From Candidatus Tityobacter terrigena (lineage in GTDB: Bacteria; Vulcanimicrobiota; Vulcanimicrobiia; Vulcanimicrobiales; Vulcanimicrobiaceae): a stretch of DNA of 64,000 nt. Numbering within the stretch: position 1 is the first letter of the stretch; each line of letters opens with the position of its first letter. The notes under the pieces were generated by a model, which was given only the letters and a program-made list of their open reading frames with translations, ran no database searches and was not told the origin of the DNA. The stretch lies in the NCBI GenBank assembly GCA_003156715.1, contig PMHO01000038.1, positions 85,638 to 149,637 of the forward strand. Reading direction: 5' to 3'. Shown here in pieces: positions 51,973 to 59,843 of the stretch. Both the position numbers and the translations under genes were made by a program.

Positions 51973-52364
51973 GGCTGCGCCGTCCTCTGCGCCCGCGCGA
52001 TGTCGAGTATCTCGCCGAGCCGCGCGAGCTCGTCGTCGTCGACGCGCTCCGACTCCAGCAGGTTCAAAACGAGCTCGCCGGGCGAGCCATTGAAAAAGCG
52101 TGAGACGACATGTTGCACGACCTGTTGCCGCGCCGCGGAGCGCTCGATCGCAGCGCGATAAATGAAGGCGCGGCCGCTTTCGCGGTGGCGTACGTAACCC
52201 TTGCGTTCGAGCACACGCAACACCGTTAGGACGGTGTTGTACGCCGGCTGGGGCTCGCCGAGCAGCTCGACGACCTCCGAGACGCTCGCTCCCCCGCAGC
52301 GCCAAAGGACGTCCATGAGCCGGTATTCAGCTTCCGTGAGGGTCGGCGATTTCTTGCGAGCCAC
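51969..52364 (-). CDS. blaI: BlaI/MecI/CopY family repressor
   Basis: 131 residues. The winged helix is clear (LTEAEYRLMDVLWRCGGASV; PAYNTVLTVLRVLERKGYVR HRESGR), and a helical dimerisation tail follows (ERSAARQQVVQHVVSRFF). Such repressors dimerise on operators and are cleaved when the partnering M56 protease is activated. It heads the three-gene operon with the M56-pentapeptide protein and the pentapeptide protein. Its GTG start is only 6 nt after a TAGCGT -10 box, so the transcript is probably leaderless. Whether it governs beta-lactam resistance cannot be seen here. Confidence 0.93.
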   Translation of the reverse strand: MARKKSPTLTEAEYRLMDVLWRCGGASVSEVVELLGEPQPAYNTVLTVLRVLERKGYVRHRESGRAFIYRAAIERSAARQQVVQHVVSRFFNGSPGELVLNLLESERVDDDELARLGEILDIARAQRTAQP

Positions 52365-52370
52365 GCTGCC

Positions 52371-52399
52371 ACGCTACCACGCAGCGGCAGCCTTGTCAA
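52371..52399 (-). promoter_or_regulatory. blaI operon promoter (TTGACA-17-TAGCGT)
   Basis: Consensus -35 TTGACA (52399-52394), 17-bp spacer and TAGCGT -10 (52376-52371). The GTG of blaI is 6 nt further. The same -10 hexamer occurs in P1 and P2. I see no clear BlaI-type palindrome over it, apart from weak symmetry. Confidence 0.72.
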
Positions 52400-52436
52400 C
52401 TATTTCAGTAGGTGTGCGCGACTCCCGCAGGCATCG

Positions 52437-53822
52437 CTATGCCAGCTTGCTTGTCTTACGGCCGTAGAAGTAGTAGATCACGAGGCCGATCGCGAGCCAA
52501 ACGAAGAAGCGAACGATCGTCTCGAACGGTAGCTGCGTGATCAGGAAAAGCGATCCCAGCGCAGCGAGGATCGGCACGACCGGAACTCCTGGGACCCGAA
52601 AGCCGCGCTTGAGTTGCGGCGCGTTACGACGTAGGATGATGACGGCAATCGATACGAGGAAGAATGCCGCCAGCGTTCCGATGTTGGTGAGTTTTGCGAC
52701 CGTCTCGATGGGCGTGAAACCGGCCAGCAGCGCCACGACGATTCCGACGAGCGCCGTCGAGCGCCACGGCGTCCGCCACACCGGGTGCACGCGGCTGAAC
52801 ACCGGCGGCAACAGCCGGTCGCGCGACATCGCAAAGAAGATGCGACTCTGCCCGTAGAGCAAGCTCAGAATAACGGTCGTCAAACCGGCGATCGCACCCA
52901 CGGCGATGATCGCCGCGGCCCACGGCAAGCCGACCTCGAGCAACGCAAACGAGACCGGCGACGAAACACCCAACAGATGGTAGGGAACCATTCCCGTCAG
53001 GGTGCCCGCAACGAGAATGTAGAGGATCGTGCAAATGACGAGGCTGCCGATGATTCCGCGCGGCAAATCGCGCTGTGGATTCTTCGCCTCTTCCGCCGTG
53101 GTTGAGACGACGTCGAAGCCGATGTAGGCGAAGAAAATGATTCCCGCACCGGCAAACACCCCGTGCCACCCGAAGGGCAAGAACGGATGCCAGTTCGCGG
53201 GATTGACGTGCGAGAAACCGACCGCGAGAAAGAACGCAACCACGAGAAGCTTGACGGCGACGACGATCTTGTTGACGCTATTGGTTTCCTGGGTTCCGAT
53301 CGCGACAAGGACGGAGAGGGCGAGGACGATCAGCATAGCCGGAAGGTTGACAACGCCGCCCGCGCCGGGCGCAGCCCGCAGCGCACTGGGTATGACGATA
53401 TCGAACGCGCTGCGTAACAAGTCGCTGAAGTATCCCGACCAGCCGATGCTGACCGTGGCGGCACCAACCGCATATTCTAAGACCAGATCCCAGCCGATGA
53501 TCCAGGCCAGAAATTCGCCGAGCGTCGCATAGGTATACGTGTACGCGCTCCCGGAGATCGGCACGGTCGAAGCGAGCTCCGCGTAGCACGCGGCGCATAG
53601 TGCGCAAACGATGCCCGCGACAACGAACGACAGGACGATCCCCGGACCTGCGTACTTGGCCGCCGCGACGCCCGTCAGAACGAAGATGCCCGCGCCGATG
53701 ATCGCGGCGATGCCCATGGCCGTCAGCCCCCACACGCCGATCGTCCGCTTGAGGCCGTGTGGCGAACCTTCGCCCTCGGCCATGATGACGGCGACCGATT
53801 TGCAGCGACCGAGTAGCACCAT
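52437..53822 (-). CDS. APC-superfamily amino acid permease
   Basis: 461 residues with twelve predicted membrane helices. The family pattern is clear at TM1 (IAAIIGAGIFVLTGVAAAKYAGP) and in TM6-7 (FFAYIGFDVVSTTAEEAKNPQRDLP). It resembles YfnA/CAT-type cationic amino acid transporters. Start: ATG 53822 or ATG 53783 (MAEGEGSPHGLKR); neither has a good ribosome site, and the shorter one fits the family better. It stands alone between the blaI operon and methyltransferase genes. Substrate unknown. Confidence 0.9.
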   Translation of the reverse strand: MVLLGRCKSVAVIMAEGEGSPHGLKRTIGVWGLTAMGIAAIIGAGIFVLTGVAAAKYAGPGIVLSFVVAGIVCALCAACYAELASTVPISGSAYTYTYATLGEFLAWIIGWDLVLEYAVGAATVSIGWSGYFSDLLRSAFDIVIPSALRAAPGAGGVVNLPAMLIVLALSVLVAIGTQETNSVNKIVVAVKLLVVAFFLAVGFSHVNPANWHPFLPFGWHGVFAGAGIIFFAYIGFDVVSTTAEEAKNPQRDLPRGIIGSLVICTILYILVAGTLTGMVPYHLLGVSSPVSFALLEVGLPWAAAIIAVGAIAGLTTVILSLLYGQSRIFFAMSRDRLLPPVFSRVHPVWRTPWRSTALVGIVVALLAGFTPIETVAKLTNIGTLAAFFLVSIAVIILRRNAPQLKRGFRVPGVPVVPILAALGSLFLITQLPFETIVRFFVWLAIGLVIYYFYGRKTSKLA

Positions 53823-53885
53823 GGCTGGCGCTTTAGCGCCTCGTGTCGCGAACCCCCCTTGGCCGCCGCCGTCTTGCGGCGCGAC

Positions 53886-54566
53886 TCAACCGCGGACGCT
53901 CATTTCCAACCCGCCCGCGAACGGCAGCGTCATGGTGGAAAACCCGTTACTCGGATCCGTGATGAAGGCAAAGTAGTCTTCGTACTCCGCTCGGTAGGTC
54001 TGCGTGTTATCGCAGATAACGACCGCGCCCGTGCGCAGACACGGAGCGACCAACTCGATGGCCGGTCGGGCCATACGCGTCCATATGTCGATGAGCATGA
54101 AATCTACCGGGCTGCCGACGTCAACCAGGGTCTCCAGCAAATCACCCTCCCGCAAGTCGACGAATCCGGCGAGACCAGCCTCTTCGAAGTGCTTGCGGGC
54201 GGCCGCGGCTTTCCTAGGCTCGTACTCCGTTCCGATGACGATGTACTTGCCTGGCTGCGCGCGTGCGTTCTCACGCAAGGCTGCCGCCAGATAAAGGGTG
54301 GACACGCCGTACGAGGTGCCGGCTTCGATCGCGCGATGCGCATTCATCGCGCGGCAGAGTTGATAGCAGAATCGCGCCTTATCCGCATCGAGAGCGACGA
54401 GCTTGTCGCTCATGAAGTTCCTCTTGTCTGCATCATCCGCCGCAATCGGCTGCCTCTCGCGCCCGCGCGCCCCAAAATACGCTGCCGTTTCTTTCGACTG
54501 TGCCGTACTCTGCCCGTGCAGCCGCGCGAGCAACGCATCGAGCGCGGGATCGTTGAAGAAACTCAT
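53886..54566 (-). CDS. SAM-dependent O-methyltransferase (class I)
   Basis: 226 residues. The Rossmann motif I (AIEAGTSYGVSTLYLAAALR, near residue 80) and downstream IGTEYEPRKAAAARKHFEEA are typical, followed by VDFMLIDIW and GAVVICDN as in O-methyltransferase family 3 (catechol-like). Its ATG directly follows the stop of the DsbA-like isomerase (TAA-ATG), so the two are coupled. It may act on an aromatic or catechol substrate linked to that isomerase. Confidence 0.88.
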   Translation of the reverse strand: MSFFNDPALDALLARLHGQSTAQSKETAAYFGARGRERQPIAADDADKRNFMSDKLVALDADKARFCYQLCRAMNAHRAIEAGTSYGVSTLYLAAALRENARAQPGKYIVIGTEYEPRKAAAARKHFEEAGLAGFVDLREGDLLETLVDVGSPVDFMLIDIWTRMARPAIELVAPCLRTGAVVICDNTQTYRAEYEDYFAFITDPSNGFSTMTLPFAGGLEMSVRG

Positions 54567-55184
54567 TTAGCTACCTTCCTGGTTAGCGCCAGGATCGGTT
54601 CGGACCGCCCAGGCGAGTGCATCTTCGAGCGCCTCCTCGCCCCAGAAAAGCTCGTCGCCGACGAGGCAATTCGGCGCGCCGAAGATGCCGAGCGCGATCG
54701 CTCGATCGGTATTCGCCCGCAGACATCGGCGGCGTTCCCCTTCGAGCGCTTCGCGCAGTACCGGCTCAGGACGCCCGACGTCGGCGAGCAATTCGCCGAC
54801 GACGTCCGCTTCGCCAATCTCGCGATCCTCGCCAAAGTTCGCCACGAACACGCGCCGCACGAAGTCGCCGGTCCAGGGTTCGTGCGAGAACGCCGCGGCA
54901 ACGCGAGCCGGGTTCGTGGTCGGCCGCGGGAATCGCGACGGCCTTCGCCAGGGCAAGCCGAACTTCGCGGTTAGACGCTCCAAATCGCGCCACATATAGT
55001 TTCCGCGGCGCTCGTTGAGGTTGAAGTGCGAGTCGTTCCAGCCTTGCAACGCGAAGATCGGCCCGAGCAAAAATGGCTTCCAAAAGAGTTCTACACCGGC
55101 TTTCCGGCAGAGCCCTTCGATGCGCATCGCAGCGACGTACGAGTACGTGCTTGCGAATTCGAACCAAAACTCCAGAGGTTTCAT
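54567..55184 (-). CDS. 2-hydroxychromene-2-carboxylate isomerase (DsbA-like)
   Basis: About 205 residues. A DsbA-like thioredoxin fold without CxxC: LEFWFEFASTYSYVAAMRIE near the N-terminus (the family motif FDFxSPYSY varied, Ser at the active position), and GIFGAPNCLVGDELFWGEEA near the end with the cis-Pro. These glutathione-dependent isomerases take part in naphthalene breakdown and related aromatic degradation. ATG 55184 is the start of the conserved part; the ribosome site is weak. It is coupled to the O-methyltransferase gene. Confidence 0.85.
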   Translation of the reverse strand: MKPLEFWFEFASTYSYVAAMRIEGLCRKAGVELFWKPFLLGPIFALQGWNDSHFNLNERRGNYMWRDLERLTAKFGLPWRRPSRFPRPTTNPARVAAAFSHEPWTGDFVRRVFVANFGEDREIGEADVVGELLADVGRPEPVLREALEGERRRCLRANTDRAIALGIFGAPNCLVGDELFWGEEALEDALAWAVRTDPGANQEGS

Positions 55185-55443
55185 CGACGGCTTCAGACGG
55201 TTTTTCAACCCGAGGGCGACGCGCTCATCTTGGATACCCACGAGCACCGCGCGCATTCAGACCAGGAGACTCGCGACTGCAGTTAGTACACCTCTGCCGA
55301 CAATTGGTCGGAGATCGAGATCGTGGGACCGTTCCAGATGGGTGCGCTCTTGCTATGTCGGTGATCCCGTTAACGGCAAGCGGCCTAGGGCCCGCCCGAT
55401 GCATCGACGGCAGTTTCGGCTAAGCCGACAGGAAGGTTCTCAA
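55185..55443. other. Intergenic stretch before the S53 gene
   Basis: Divergent leader region between the isomerase (minus) and the S53 peptidase (plus). I see no gene or RNA in it. Confidence 0.4.
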
Positions 55444-56631
55444 ATGAATGGTGTTCTTCGATCCATCGTGACGGTCGCGACAGCGTTGACCATCACGGCG
55501 TGTAATGCGAGCGGCAGCGCACCGGCAGTGTCCGGTGCGAGCGGCCAGGGCGCGACCTCTCAGTTGGCCGAGCGTTCGGCTCCGGCCCAGCCGACGTTCA
55601 GACTGTCCCCGAACGTGCACCGGGCCTGCAACGATTTCCGTCCAGGCCACGCGCACTGCGATGTGCTCGTGCGCGACGGCGAGAGCCCTAGCGGGTTTTA
55701 TGCCGCGGATCTCGAGTCGGCCTACAACCTGCCCTCCACGACCGCTGGGAGCGGTCAGGTCGTCGCGATCGTCGACGCGTACGACAACCCGAGCGTCGCG
55801 GACGATCTCGCGGGGTATCGGTCGTACATGGGTTTGCCGAAGGCGAACTTCGCGAAATACAACCAGACCGGACAGCAGGGCAGCTACCCTACCGGGGACA
55901 CGGGTTGGGGCGTCGAGATCGCGCTCGACGTCGAGATGGTGTCGGCGAGCTGCCCGCTGTGCTCGATCATCCTGGTAGAGGCGAACTCCGATAGCACAGG
56001 CGATCTCGGTGCCGCCGAAAACGAGGCGGTAGCGCTCGGCGCGACGATCGTAAGCAACAGCTACAGCGGATCCGGCTCGCCCGTCTCGGACTACGACCAC
56101 AAGCACGTGACATATCTCGCGAGCGCCGGTGATGATGGCTACGGGATCGGCGATCCAGCAGACTTCGCGAGCGTCGTCGCAGTCGGCGGTACCTCACTTG
56201 TGAAGGGTGGAAGCGGCCGCGGCTGGACGGAAACGGCGTGGAGCGGCACCGGCGGCGGTTGCTCGACCGTGGCGAAGCCGGTCTGGCAGACCGACACGGG
56301 CTGCAAGTTCCGCACCGCAAATGACGTGTCGGCTATCGCCGACCCGAACACGGGCGTGGCGGAACTCGATACGTACGGTGAGGACGGCTGGTTCGTCGTC
56401 GGTGGAACCAGCGTCTCATCGCCATTTCTGGCGGGGGTCTTCGGTTTGGCCGGTAATTCGACCCGGCAAGACGGCGGCAAGACCTTCTGGGAGAAGCGAC
56501 ACCATAAGGACCTCTACGACATCACCAGTGGAAACGACGGAAGGTGCAGCCCCGCCTATCTCTGCACGGCCGGACCAGGCTACGACGGCCCGACCGGGTG
56601 GGGAACCCCCAACGGCGTCGGGGCGTTCTAA
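55444..56631 (+). CDS. S53 (sedolisin-like) peptidase, lipoprotein without pro-domain
   Basis: 395 residues. A short signal peptide ends in a lipobox-like TITAC, so it is probably lipid-anchored. The sedolisin residues are present: Glu and Asp in GWGVEIALDVEM, Asp in ASAGDDGYG and Ser in GGTSVSSPFLAG. Sedolisins usually have a pro-domain of about 150 residues; here the catalytic domain follows only about 85 residues (with PSGFYAADLESAYNLPST). It is an acid-acting serine-carboxyl peptidase by family. AGGAAGG precedes ATG 55444. Cys pairs (CPLC; CSTVAKPVWQTDTGC) suggest disulfides. Confidence 0.88.
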   Translation: MNGVLRSIVTVATALTITACNASGSAPAVSGASGQGATSQLAERSAPAQPTFRLSPNVHRACNDFRPGHAHCDVLVRDGESPSGFYAADLESAYNLPSTTAGSGQVVAIVDAYDNPSVADDLAGYRSYMGLPKANFAKYNQTGQQGSYPTGDTGWGVEIALDVEMVSASCPLCSIILVEANSDSTGDLGAAENEAVALGATIVSNSYSGSGSPVSDYDHKHVTYLASAGDDGYGIGDPADFASVVAVGGTSLVKGGSGRGWTETAWSGTGGGCSTVAKPVWQTDTGCKFRTANDVSAIADPNTGVAELDTYGEDGWFVVGGTSVSSPFLAGVFGLAGNSTRQDGGKTFWEKRHHKDLYDITSGNDGRCSPAYLCTAGPGYDGPTGWGTPNGVGAF

Positions 56632-56720
56632 CCGCACGCCTTGCGCGAACGTGATTTGGGGAGCGGCGCGCCGAGCGTCGCCCCCTAGACCTTTTCATCG
56701 CGGTTGGAGGCCCCATCGAC

Positions 56721-58082
56721 ATGAACGGCAAGCTCTCTGGCGCAGCGGGAGGCAGTAGCTCCGGCTGGATAAGCGGCAATGTGTCCGCGATCGTGGCGAC
56801 GGCCGCCCTTGGATTCTTGCTCGCGGTCGGTGTTTCCGGGTCGGTTCTCTCTGCGCACGCGATCGTGCGTGCGGTTCGCTCCAACGTACCGCCGGCGCCG
56901 AAAACGTTGACGGTACTCTACTCTTTCCAAGGTAGCCCGGATGGTTCCAATCCAAGTGCAGGAGCGATCGTTGACAGGGCCGGCAACGTTTTCGGAACGA
57001 CGGTCGGCGGCGGCTCGGCCAATGATGGAAGCGTGTTCGAGTTGACACCGTCCGGCAGTTCGTACCGCGAGACGATCGTTCATAGCTTTACTGGTTCCGA
57101 CGGAGCCGCGCCGTACGCAGCGCCCCAGGAGGACATGCACGGCAATCTCCTCGTCACGGCGAGCGGCGGAGGTTCCGACCAAGACGGCACCGTCGTGGAG
57201 TTGAGCCCACGGAGCAGCGCCTATCAGGAGACAGCGCTCTTCTCCTTCGATTCCACGGATGGTGACTATCCGGCCGCGGGATTTCTCAAAGTCGGCAAGA
57301 CGTTCTACACGACGACAGTCGACGGCGGGGCCTATGGGTACGGCGCCATCGTTTCACTGACGCCCACCGCGTCGGGCTTACGCGAAAGCGACGTCTACGA
57401 TTTTCAGAACGCGCCCGACGGGGCGTATCCGCAATCTCCTCTCGTCGCAGACTCGTCGGGCGCTGTGTATGGCACGACATATTATGGCGGGAACGGCGAC
57501 TGCTCCCACGGGAACCACCTCTATTACCATTGCGGCACCGTCTTCAAGTTCGTGCCCTCCGGAAGCGGCGGCACCGAGACGGTGCTTATGTACTTCAGCG
57601 GCGGTGACGGCGCAGACCCCGCCGCGGGCCTGATCCTCGACGCGACCGGGAACCTTTACGGTACGACTGTGTTCGGCGGCGGCCTCGGCTGCGGGACGAA
57701 CGGGCAGCCGCCGGGCTGCGGGACCGTGTTCGAGTTGAAGCCGAACGGCTCACAGTACAAGCAGATCATCCTGCGCTCGTTCGCGGGTTCGCCCGATGGA
57801 GAGTACCCGTATGCGACCTTGATCGCCAAGGGCAACGATCTGTACGGCACGACCGAATTCGGAGGAAGCGGTCCGAGCGCTTGCGGCAGCCTCGGTTGCG
57901 GAACCATCTTCAAGATGTCGGCCTCAGGCAAGCACTACACGGTGCTCCACAGCTTTGTGGGGAGCGATGGCGAGCAACCTCTTGCCGGACTTTTTGTGAA
58001 GGGGCGCAGCTTCTACGGCACGACTTCAAGTGGCGGCACCAACTCCTGCAGTTGCGGCGAAGTATTTGAGTTCGCGCCCTGA
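56721..58082 (+). CDS. GloVer tandem-repeat protein
   Basis: 453 residues. An N-terminal hydrophobic segment (VATAALGFLLAVGVSGSVLS) leads to about seven tandem units of 55-60 residues, each reading YSFxGxxDGxxPxAGxIxDxxGNxYGTTxxGGxxxxGxVFELxPSG. This is the GloVer repeat, which probably forms a beta-propeller-like surface protein. It ends FYGTTSSGGTNSCSCGEVFEFAP. Function unknown. It is convergent with the second GloVer gene, separated by 21 bp. Confidence 0.88.
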   Translation: MNGKLSGAAGGSSSGWISGNVSAIVATAALGFLLAVGVSGSVLSAHAIVRAVRSNVPPAPKTLTVLYSFQGSPDGSNPSAGAIVDRAGNVFGTTVGGGSANDGSVFELTPSGSSYRETIVHSFTGSDGAAPYAAPQEDMHGNLLVTASGGGSDQDGTVVELSPRSSAYQETALFSFDSTDGDYPAAGFLKVGKTFYTTTVDGGAYGYGAIVSLTPTASGLRESDVYDFQNAPDGAYPQSPLVADSSGAVYGTTYYGGNGDCSHGNHLYYHCGTVFKFVPSGSGGTETVLMYFSGGDGADPAAGLILDATGNLYGTTVFGGGLGCGTNGQPPGCGTVFELKPNGSQYKQIILRSFAGSPDGEYPYATLIAKGNDLYGTTEFGGSGPSACGSLGCGTIFKMSASGKHYTVLHSFVGSDGEQPLAGLFVKGRSFYGTTSSGGTNSCSCGEVFEFAP

Positions 58083-58103
58083 AATCGCCGGCCCGGCGGT
58101 GCC

Positions 58104-59468
58104 CTACGATTCCGACGGTACGTTTATCTTGAAGACGACTCCGTACGAATCAAGGCCAGTCTGACTTTTGCCGCCGCCCTCCTGCGTGGTGCCGTAGAGC
58201 GCCCCACCGGAATCGATGACGACGCCCGACGGCATCTCGCCGTCATCGGTGTCGAACTGGTGAAGAATGGACTCAACGTATGCCCGAGCGGGAATGTGCG
58301 GCGGGTTCAACTTGAATGCGAGTCCGACGCCGTTCTCGCCGCCGTCGGCGGTCGCCCCGCAAAGCGCACCGGCGCTTGAGCACAAGGTAACGCTGTTCGG
58401 TGAGGAACCATCGGTCCCGTCGAAGTCGAACAGGACACGGATTGCATAACCGCCAGAGGCAGACGAGGACGGCATGAGTTCGTACACCTCGCCGTAACGG
58501 GTGTAGGTGTTGGCGATGCCGTAAAAGTCACCCTGGGAATCAGCGGTCAGTCCCGAGGTCGGGGTTTCACCGTCATTGCCATCGAAAAAATGAATGACGC
58601 TCTCTTTGTACGGCTTCGGCTCATTGGGCGTCAACTCGTAAACGATTCCGCATCCGCTGGCGAACTCCGTGCAGTTGGGGTTGCCGCCGCTGGCCGCCGT
58701 CCCGTAGAAAGCGCCGCTCGAATCGGCAATGAGCGCCGACTGCGGAGACCATCCGCCGGCGCCGCCCTTGAAACGGTAGAGAACGCTCTCCGTGTACGTT
58801 CCCGAACCGGTAGGCGTCAGCTTGAAGACGATTCCGCAGCCTGTCCGCCCGCACGAAGAGTTTCCTCCACTTGAAGTCGTTCCGTACAGGGCTCCGCCGG
58901 CATCCTCGTACAAGCCTTGGGATCCAAGAAGCTCGGCGCCGTCGGAACCCCCGCTGAAACGGTGAAGAACGGTTTCCACGTAGGTTGAGCCCGTCGGGGT
59001 CAGCTTGAACACGATGCCGCAATACTCGCAGCCGTGGGCGTGTGACGTTGGCTGGGCATGGGTCGTACCGTACACAGCGCCGGTCGAGTCGACAAGCAGC
59101 GAGCCGGCTCCGGGAGAACCATTGAAATTCCGGTCAAACGAAAAGAGCGTGCTTTCCTCGTACCCCGTTCCTGACGGCGTCAGTTTGAATATGGTACCTC
59201 GGCCGTAGCGGCCCCCCGACGAGGTGGTTCCGTAGAAAACGCCGTTGCCGCTCGGATCGGTGGTCAGGCCCGCTAACGGCCGCAAGCCGTGCTTCGTCCA
59301 GCGAAAGCGGTAGAGAACGCTGGAGCCGCAGCATTCCGGCCTCAACGCCGGCGCCTCTCGGAAGGTGAGCGGCGGAACAAGGCGCACCGCGGCGGCGCCC
59401 GAAGGGATCGCAAACCCGATGCATGCGGCCAGACCCATGGCGGCACATCGGAACAGCGGACGTAGCAT
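58104..59468 (-). CDS. Secreted GloVer tandem-repeat protein
   Basis: About 454 residues. A signal peptide (LFRCAAMGLAACIGFAIPSGAAA) precedes about six GloVer units (VLYRFRWTKHGLRPLAGLTT, then GVFYGTTSSGG RYGRGTIF). Many Cys pairs occur in the loops (CEYCG, CGRTGCG, CTEFASGCG). GGAGG precedes ATG 59468, whereas upstream in-frame starts add an Arg-rich leader. It faces the other GloVer gene tail to tail. Function unknown; probably on the surface. Confidence 0.88.
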   Translation of the reverse strand: MLRPLFRCAAMGLAACIGFAIPSGAAAVRLVPPLTFREAPALRPECCGSSVLYRFRWTKHGLRPLAGLTTDPSGNGVFYGTTSSGGRYGRGTIFKLTPSGTGYEESTLFSFDRNFNGSPGAGSLLVDSTGAVYGTTHAQPTSHAHGCEYCGIVFKLTPTGSTYVETVLHRFSGGSDGAELLGSQGLYEDAGGALYGTTSSGGNSSCGRTGCGIVFKLTPTGSGTYTESVLYRFKGGAGGWSPQSALIADSSGAFYGTAASGGNPNCTEFASGCGIVYELTPNEPKPYKESVIHFFDGNDGETPTSGLTADSQGDFYGIANTYTRYGEVYELMPSSSASGGYAIRVLFDFDGTDGSSPNSVTLCSSAGALCGATADGGENGVGLAFKLNPPHIPARAYVESILHQFDTDDGEMPSGVVIDSGGALYGTTQEGGGKSQTGLDSYGVVFKINVPSES

Positions 59469-59503
59469 ACCGGTCCTCCAGCGCCGGCCTCTTCGGCCGG
59501 CCT

Positions 59504-59839
59504 CTACGTTAGCAGTGCGTCGCACTTCGCGGCAAATACGAAGTCGCTCTCGGTGAGGCCGTCGATTTTGTGCGTCCAGATCTCGACGCGCACGCGGCCC
59601 CACGCTAGGTAGAGATCGGGATGGTGATTTACCGACTCCGCAAGCGCCCCGACGAGATTTACGAAGCCAAGACCTTCGGCAAAGTCACGAAAAGCGTACG
59701 TCTTCAGGAGCCGGCGGGCGTCTAGGGCCAGCTCCCAGCCCCCGCCGAGGCGCTCGATCAGAGCCGCACATGCGGCGGGATCCAAAGGCGGCACGCCGCC
59801 TTTGCACGGGACGCACTCCAGGGCGGCCAGACTGCTCAT
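59504..59839 (-). CDS. Pterin-4-alpha-carbinolamine dehydratase
   Basis: 111 residues, normal length. The fingerprint ESVNHHPDLYLAWGRVRVEI with the catalytic His pair and the following WTHKIDGLTESDF are clear. The enzyme regenerates tetrahydrobiopterin-type cofactor after aromatic hydroxylation. No phenylalanine hydroxylase is nearby. It starts 4 bp after the end of the phosphoesterase gene, probably cotranscribed. Confidence 0.93.
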   Translation of the reverse strand: MSSLAALECVPCKGGVPPLDPAACAALIERLGGGWELALDARRLLKTYAFRDFAEGLGFVNLVGALAESVNHHPDLYLAWGRVRVEIWTHKIDGLTESDFVFAAKCDALLT

Positions 59840-59843
59840 CGCG

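Noticed and set aside
53859-54974. Plus-strand frame of about 370 codons over the methyltransferase and isomerase
   Set aside because: Shadow; the minus-strand genes have clear family motifs.
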